The translations under genes and the position numbers were made by a program. A DNA stretch of 64,000 nucleotides from contig NZ_LJZS01000011.1 of assembly GCF_001314875.1 (NCBI RefSeq), positions 48,585 through 112,584 of the forward strand, written 5' to 3'. Shown here piece by piece: positions 58,037-64,000 of this stretch (position 1 is the stretch's first letter; each line of letters starts with the position of its first letter). Under the pieces are notes generated by a model. The model was not told the origin of the DNA, made no database searches, and saw only the letters and a list, made by a program, of their open reading frames with translations. Source of the DNA: Halomonas sp. HL-48. GTDB lineage: Bacteria > Pseudomonadota > Gammaproteobacteria > Pseudomonadales > Halomonadaceae.

Positions 58037-59851
58037 TTATCCGTGTAATGCACGATAAATACTTTCGGCCAGGGCCTCGCTGATCCCCGGGACGCGGGCC
58101 AGCTCGGCGCTGCTGGCCTTCTGTACCCCTTGAAGACCGCCAAAGAAGCGTAGCAGTTCACGCCGCCGTTTAGGGCCCACCTTGGGGATGTCCTGAAGCG
58201 TCGAGGTGCGGCGTGTCTTGTCGCGCTGGGCGCGGTGGCCGGCAATGGCAAAACGGTGCGACTCGTCGCGAATATGTTGAATCAAATGCAGCGCCGGCGA
58301 CGCCGGGTCGAGGGGCACTGGCGTCTCCGGGGTGTCGAGAAACACGCTTTCAAGGCCGGCCTTGCGCGTCGTGCCTTTGGCGACGCCGAGCAATGTGATC
58401 GTGTGGATATCGAGGGTCTCCAATACCTCTCTGGCCATATTCAGCTGTCCCTTGCCGCCGTCGACGATCAGGATGTCCGGCGGGGTCGCTTCGCCGTTCT
58501 TGATCCGTTTGAGGCGCCGCGTCAAGGCTTGCTGCATGGCAGCGTAATCGTCGCCTGCCGCCACGCCTTCAATGCGGAAGTGACGATAGTCGCTCTTGCG
58601 CGGGCCCTGTTGGTCAAACACCACGCACGACGCAACCGTTGCCTCGCCGTGACTGTGACTGATGTCGAAGCATTCCAGCCGCTGGGGCGTTTTCTCGAGC
58701 CTTAGCGCCTGCTGCAGGGCGCTGAAGCGCTCGCTGAGCTGACTTTGATTGGCAAGCTGCGAGGCCAACTGCTGCTCGGCGTTGGTCATGGCCAGGTGCT
58801 GCCATTGGGCGCGGTGCCCCCGCACCTGGCTGGTGACCCGGATGCGCTTGCCGGCGTGATGCGAAAGCGCATCCGCCAGCAGGGCAGCATCGTCGAGCGG
58901 GTGGCTGGTGATCACTTCGCTGGGAATGTTGTGCGGCTGACCGAGATAGTACTGGCTGACGACCTCGGTGAGCAGCAGCTCCGGGGTCAGGTCGAGGTCG
59001 TTCTTGGGCATATGGTGGCGCGCGCCGAGTAACCGCCCGTCGCGCACGCTCAGCACCGAAATGCCCAGGGCGCCTGGGCGCTGGGCCAGCGCGAAGATGT
59101 CCGCGTCACCGCTTTCGGTATCGACGAACTGGCGCTGCTGGAGCTGGCGGAGCTGCTGTATCTGGTCGCGAAAGCGTCCGGCTTCTTCGAAATCCAGCGC
59201 TTGGCTTGCCGCCTCCATCGCTGCGGTCAGCTCCTGGGTGACGTGTTCGCTCTTGCCTTCCAGGCACATCACGGCGTGCTCGACGTCGCGCCGGTAGTCC
59301 TCGGCGGAGATGTAGTCGACGCAAGGGGCGCTGCAGCGTTGAATCTGGTACTGCAGGCAAGGGCGCGACCGATGCGCGAAAACGCTGTCTTCGCAGTTGC
59401 GGATGCGGAAGATTTTTTGCATCAGGGCAAGGCTCTCACGCACCGCGCCACTGCTGGGGTAAGGCCCCAGGTAGCGTCCGTCACCACGCCGTTGACGGGC
59501 GCGTTTGTACTCAAGTGCAGGGTAGGGATGCCGGTCGCTGACAAACACGAAAGGGTAGGATTTATCGTCGCGCAGCAGGATGTTGTAGGGCGGGCGCAGT
59601 TCCTTGATCAGCGTCTGCTCGAGCAATAGTGCTTCTGTCTCGCTACGCGTGACGGTGACCTGGACATCCGCGATACGCCCGACCATGGCCTGGGTCTTGG
59701 CGTTGAGCTGGCCACGGAAGTAACTGGCCAAGCGGGCTTTCAGGCGTTTAGCCTTGCCGACATAGAGGGTATCGCCCGATGCGTCCAGCATGCGATAGAC
59801 GCCGGGTGACGTGCTTACCGTGCTTAAAAATTTCTTGGCATCAAAGGTCAT
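58037..59851 (-). CDS. uvrC: Excinuclease ABC subunit C
   Basis: The 604-residue nuclease has an N-terminal GIY-YIG domain (GVYRMLDASGDTLYVGKAKR), cysteines in FRIRNCEDSVF and CLQYQIQRCSAPC, a UVR motif (LDFEEAGRFRDQIQQL), the RNase H-like C-terminal domain with DISHSHGEATVASCVVF and IVDGGKGQLNMA, and two helix-hairpin-helix motifs at the end. It makes both incisions in nucleotide excision repair. I chose the ATG (MTFDAKKF); a TTG two codons earlier is possible. Confidence 0.97.
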   Translation of the reverse strand: MTFDAKKFLSTVSTSPGVYRMLDASGDTLYVGKAKRLKARLASYFRGQLNAKTQAMVGRIADVQVTVTRSETEALLLEQTLIKELRPPYNILLRDDKSYPFVFVSDRHPYPALEYKRARQRRGDGRYLGPYPSSGAVRESLALMQKIFRIRNCEDSVFAHRSRPCLQYQIQRCSAPCVDYISAEDYRRDVEHAVMCLEGKSEHVTQELTAAMEAASQALDFEEAGRFRDQIQQLRQLQQRQFVDTESGDADIFALAQRPGALGISVLSVRDGRLLGARHHMPKNDLDLTPELLLTEVVSQYYLGQPHNIPSEVITSHPLDDAALLADALSHHAGKRIRVTSQVRGHRAQWQHLAMTNAEQQLASQLANQSQLSERFSALQQALRLEKTPQRLECFDISHSHGEATVASCVVFDQQGPRKSDYRHFRIEGVAAGDDYAAMQQALTRRLKRIKNGEATPPDILIVDGGKGQLNMAREVLETLDIHTITLLGVAKGTTRKAGLESVFLDTPETPVPLDPASPALHLIQHIRDESHRFAIAGHRAQRDKTRRTSTLQDIPKVGPKRRRELLRFFGGLQGVQKASSAELARVPGISEALAESIYRALHG

Positions 59852-59899
59852 TGTCAAATGTAACTGCCTTCAAAATCGGCGAGTGGTCATTGGGGAGAG

Positions 59900-60550
59900 T
59901 TAGCCTTCCGCCCGATCAAACCCTTCAACCAACCCATGGCGCAGCGCAAGATGTGTCAGCTCTACGTCGGTGGCCACCTGGAGCTTTTCAAACAGCCGGT
60001 AGCGATAGGTGTTGACCGTTTTGGGGCTCAGGTGCAGGCGGTCGGAAATGTCCTGGACCCGCTGGCAGTTAACGATCATCAGCGCTATTTGCAGCTCGCG
60101 GTGCGACAGTTGGGTGAAGGGGCTGTCTTCGGTGTTGAAGTGTAACATGGCAAGACGCTGGGCAATCTCCTGGCTGATGTAGCGTCGGCCATGAAACACC
60201 TCGCGTATGGCGTTGACCATTTCAGCGGCGTCGGTGCCTTTGCTCAAAAAGCCGGAGGCGCCGGCTTCGAGCATTCGCCGTGCCACGTTATCTTCCAGGT
60301 GCCCGGTCAGAATCAATACCTTGATGTCTTCCATGCCGCGATGAATGCGGCGGGTGGCTTCCAGGCCGCCAATCCCCGGCATGCGGATGTCCATGAGCAC
60401 AATGTCGGGCCTCAGCTGGCGGCACTTGGACACGGCGCTTTCGCCATCGTCTACCTCACCCACGATCTGAATATCGCTCTCATCATTGAGCAGGTGGGCA
60501 ATACTTGTTCTCACCAGGTGGTGATCATCGGCGATTAAAACGTTGATCAA
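59900..60550 (-). CDS. uvrY: UvrY/GacA response regulator
   Basis: The 216-residue regulator starts with TTG (INVLIADDHHLVR follows), fixed by AGGAG eight bases upstream. The receiver domain has the phosphorylatable Asp in DIVLMDIRMPGIGG and the Lys in GFLSKGTD; the C-terminal LuxR helix-turn-helix is LSHRELQIALMIVN to SPKTVNTYRYRLFEKL. With a BarA/GacS kinase it activates csr-type small RNAs. Its place ahead of uvrC is conserved. Confidence 0.95.
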   Translation of the reverse strand: MINVLIADDHHLVRTSIAHLLNDESDIQIVGEVDDGESAVSKCRQLRPDIVLMDIRMPGIGGLEATRRIHRGMEDIKVLILTGHLEDNVARRMLEAGASGFLSKGTDAAEMVNAIREVFHGRRYISQEIAQRLAMLHFNTEDSPFTQLSHRELQIALMIVNCQRVQDISDRLHLSPKTVNTYRYRLFEKLQVATDVELTHLALRHGLVEGFDRAEG

Positions 60551-60737
60551 AGGACAAGCTCCTGCATTGAGACGTCACAATACACATGCGGTGGATTCCA
60601 GAAGCTGGGTCGATGTCGCGTGCGCCCCATCAGCCTTAAATGAGATGGCTGATCCGACTGTATGACCCTGTTGTGGCCTATAGAGTGCCACAGCTGTTGG
60701 CAAAGGAGAATTAGTAAACGATGAAATGCGTAAAACC

Positions 60738-60766
60738 TTGACCCGTGAACGTCGGCATCGTAGTAT
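60738..60766 (+). promoter_or_regulatory. Sigma-70 promoter of tRNA-Ala
   Basis: TTGACC and TAGTAT are separated by exactly 17 bases, followed by a GC-rich discriminator (GCGCCTC), 28 bases before the tRNA. Confidence 0.8.
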
Positions 60767-60794
60767 GCGCCTCGCTGTTGCAACGACAGCACGT

Positions 60795-60870
60795 GGGGCC
60801 TTAGCTCAGCTGGGAGAGCGCAACACTGGCAGTGTTGAGGTCAGCGGTTCGATCCCGCTAGGCTCCACCA
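60795..60870 (+). tRNA. tRNA-Ala (anticodon GGC)
   Basis: GGGGCCTTAGCTCAGC starts a standard cloverleaf with anticodon GGC in ACTGGCAGT, T arm GCGGTTCGATCCCGC and encoded CCA; the acceptor stem GGGGCCT/AGGCTCC has one G-U pair. It stands alone with its own promoter and terminator. Confidence 0.96.
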
Positions 60871-60880
60871 AGTTTATTGA

Positions 60881-60921
60881 AAAAAACGCCCTGCCGGTTT
60901 CACCGTCAGGGCGTTTTTTTT
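60881..60921. terminator. Bidirectional terminator between tRNA-Ala and argF
   Basis: AAAAAACGCCCTG pairs with CAGGGCGTTTTTT around a 13-base loop that itself contains a short CGG/CCG pair. A T run follows on the plus strand and an A run precedes it, so it can also end argF on the minus strand. Confidence 0.92.
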
Positions 60922-60952
60922 GGCATGTAGCAAGCTTGGTCAATAGACGTGG

Positions 60953-61873
60953 CTATGAGCTCACTTTACCCAGCAGCAGGAATTCGATAAGCGCCTTTTG
61001 GGCATGAAGGCGGTTGCCGGCTTCTTGCCAGACCACGGCACGCGGGTCGTCGAGCAGCGTGTGGCTGATCTCTTCGCCGCGGTGGGCAGGCAGACAGTGG
61101 AGAAACAGCGCGTCGGACTTGGCGCGATCAAGCAGGGCTTCGGTGACCTGGAAACCCGCGAAATCCGCCTCGCGTTTGGCCTGCTCTTCTTCCTGGCCCA
61201 TGGACGCCCAGACGTCGGTGGTAATCAGGTCGGCGTCTTCGGCGGCGGCTTGCGGGTCGTGAAGCAGGATTACCTGGTCGCCGGCGGCGGCCATGATATC
61301 GGCCCGCGGCTCGTAGCCCTTGGGGCAGCATACCCGCAGGTGGAAGCCGAACTGACGGGCGGCGTTGATCCATGAATGACACATGTTGTTGCCGTCGCCA
61401 ATCCACACCGCCGTGCGGCCTTTTACGCTGCCGCGCAGCTCGGTCCAGGTCATGACGTCAGCGAGCAGCTGGCAGGGATGGTAGTCGTCGCTCAGCGCGT
61501 TGATGACGGGCACGTCGCAGGCCTTGGCGAAGGTTTCAAGCCCGGCGTGGGAGAAGGTGCGAATCATCACGGCATCGACCATCTCGGCCAGCACGCGGGC
61601 GGTGTCTTCGATGGGCTCGCCGCGGCCCAACTGCGTATCACGGGGAGACAGAAACAGCGCATGGCCGCCAAACTGCGCCATGGCGGTTTCGAATGACACT
61701 CGCGTGCGGGTCGATGATTTCTCGAAAATCATCGCCAGCGTCCGGTTGGGCAGGGGCGTATAGCGAGGACCCTGGGCCTTCAAGTTGCTCTTGATGGTGA
61801 TGGCACGCTGGATCAAGTAATGCAATTCGTCGGGCGTCAAGTCCAGTAACGTCAGAAAATGGCGTGTCGCCAT
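60953..61873 (-). CDS. argF: Ornithine carbamoyltransferase
   Basis: The 306-residue enzyme makes citrulline in arginine synthesis. It has the carbamoyl-phosphate motif [12 protein letters not shown], the region [14 protein letters not shown] and the ornithine-binding [10 protein letters not shown]. Length and motifs match anabolic ArgF. Start ATG gives [14 protein letters not shown]. Confidence 0.97.
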   Translation of the reverse strand: MATRHFLTLLDLTPDELHYLIQRAITIKSNLKAQGPRYTPLPNRTLAMIFEKSSTRTRVSFETAMAQFGGHALFLSPRDTQLGRGEPIEDTARVLAEMVDAVMIRTFSHAGLETFAKACDVPVINALSDDYHPCQLLADVMTWTELRGSVKGRTAVWIGDGNNMCHSWINAARQFGFHLRVCCPKGYEPRADIMAAAGDQVILLHDPQAAAEDADLITTDVWASMGQEEEQAKREADFAGFQVTEALLDRAKSDALFLHCLPAHRGEEISHTLLDDPRAVVWQEAGNRLHAQKALIEFLLLGKVSS

Positions 61874-62054
61874 GAAGGTAGTCTCCGCGCAAAAACCCTA
61901 TCCTAGCTATGCCCTGGGGGATGCGCAACGTGGTTGGCACGCGTAGAATAGCTATCACCTAATAAGGTTGAGCAGTGCGCTCGGGTATTTCATGATGTCG
62001 CCCCTTGTGCGCTGCACAACGAATCAATCGCCTTGATCAAGACCAGGAGACCGT

Positions 62055-62405
62055 ATGAGCACAACAGCCGAAAACATTCAGCGTCAAATCAGCGAAAACC
62101 CCATCCTGATTTACATGAAAGGCACGCCTCAGCTACCCCAGTGCGGTTTTTCGGCCCAGACCGTTCAGGCACTGATGAGCTGTGGCGAACGGTTTGCGTT
62201 CGTCAACGTGCTGGATAATCCGGACATCCGCGCTGAGCTGCCGAAAATTGCCAACTGGCCAACTTTCCCGCAGCTGTGGGTGGAAGGCGAGCTGGTCGGT
62301 GGTTGCGACATCGTCGTCGAGATGCATCAGAACGGCGAGCTGGAAACGCTGGTAAAAGAGGCGGGGCAGCGCGCTGCCGCCAATGAGAGCGGTGACAACG
62401 CCTAA
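62055..62405 (+). CDS. grxD: Monothiol glutaredoxin Grx4
   Basis: The 116-residue protein has the monothiol active site CGFS (in PQCGFSAQ), the N-terminal IQRQISENPILIYMKGTPQ and the glutathione-binding WPTFPQLWVEGELVGGCDIV. Grx4 carries and delivers 2Fe-2S clusters with BolA partners. AGGAG is eight bases upstream. Confidence 0.96.
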   Translation: MSTTAENIQRQISENPILIYMKGTPQLPQCGFSAQTVQALMSCGERFAFVNVLDNPDIRAELPKIANWPTFPQLWVEGELVGGCDIVVEMHQNGELETLVKEAGQRAAANESGDNA

Positions 62406-62437
62406 CAACGGGGTTGCCAAGCCCGTGAGGTAGACGG

Positions 62438-62466
62438 TTGGCGGGTCGTGGCGCAGTCGCTAGAAT
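62438..62466 (+). promoter_or_regulatory. Candidate dnaX promoter
   Basis: TTGGCG and TAGAAT are separated by 17 bases, about 87 bases before dnaX. The -35 box is weak. Confidence 0.4.
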
Positions 62467-62552
62467 ACGCTTTTGTCTTGGCGCTGGGGTGTCGATAGGG
62501 CAGCCCATAAACGCCCCAGTGACAAGTCACCCGCCAAAGGATGTCATGCTCA

Positions 62553-64000
<1,448 letters not shown>

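Overview
The window is chromosomal DNA of a high-GC gammaproteobacterium. Gene content and local order (lapA-lapB-pyrF next to ihfB, uvrY-uvrC-pgsA followed by tRNA-Gly/Cys/Leu, sdhE-ygfX, rpe/gph/trpGDC, and a gntR-prpB-prpC-acnD-prpF-prpD operon) fit a member of the Oceanospirillales, most likely Halomonadaceae. That placement rests on gene order and acidic protein composition, not on a database search. Nearly all genes are housekeeping or metabolic. I see no rRNA operon, CRISPR array, prophage or intact insertion sequence.

Layout. 0-6.4 kb: the end of an MscK-type channel, tlyA, a large unknown protein with a papain-like Cys/His/Asn pattern, DUF1820 and SH3 envelope proteins, tpm and a YajG-type lipoprotein. 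6.4-10.2 kb: the sulfate/thiosulfate uptake operon cysP-cysT-cysW-cysA. 10.5-17.1 kb: rpe, ndh, gph, an orphan Mn/Fe-type binding protein and trpGDC; trpE is not at its usual place between gph and trpG. 17-25.2 kb: an RND pump with its adaptor, a YdiJ-type D-2-hydroxyacid dehydrogenase and a DUF4202 protein.

25.3-35.2 kb looks like an accessory block. A RelB/RelE-type toxin-antitoxin pair and a short gene remnant border a minus-strand catabolic operon: GntR regulator, class III CoA-transferase, TRAP transporter (M, P, Q), aconitase-family hydratase, HMG-CoA-lyase-family lyase and an MFS carrier. Together these suggest uptake, hydration, CoA activation and C-C cleavage of a branched dicarboxylate of the citraconate/itaconate/citramalate or 3-methylglutaconate type. 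This is an inferred pathway.

35.5-42.7 kb: serS, a SIMPL-domain protein, a PerM-type membrane protein, trxA, cysB, cysH and pabB. cysB/cysH complement the sulfate transporter at 6-10 kb. 42.9-51.2 kb: the 2-methylcitrate operon for propionate use, with both acnD/prpF and prpD but no prpE, preceded by a perfect palindrome just ahead of its GntR gene. 51.2-56.8 kb: a ComEA-like protein, pyrF, lapB-lapA, ihfB, sdhE-ygfX and nadB. 57.0-64.0 kb: three tRNA genes with a near-perfect promoter, pgsA-uvrC-uvrY, tRNA-Ala with promoter and terminator, argF, grxD and the start of dnaX, which runs off the window inside an in-frame hexanucleotide repeat encoding Glu-Pro.

The observations most worth a second look are the unknown 679-residue protein with a peptidase-like pattern, the TRAP/aconitase/CoA-transferase/lyase operon whose aconitase lacks one expected Fe-S cysteine, the Trp-codon-rich reading frame fused ahead of trpG, the 15-bp tandem repeat between trpD and trpC, and the dnaX repeat.
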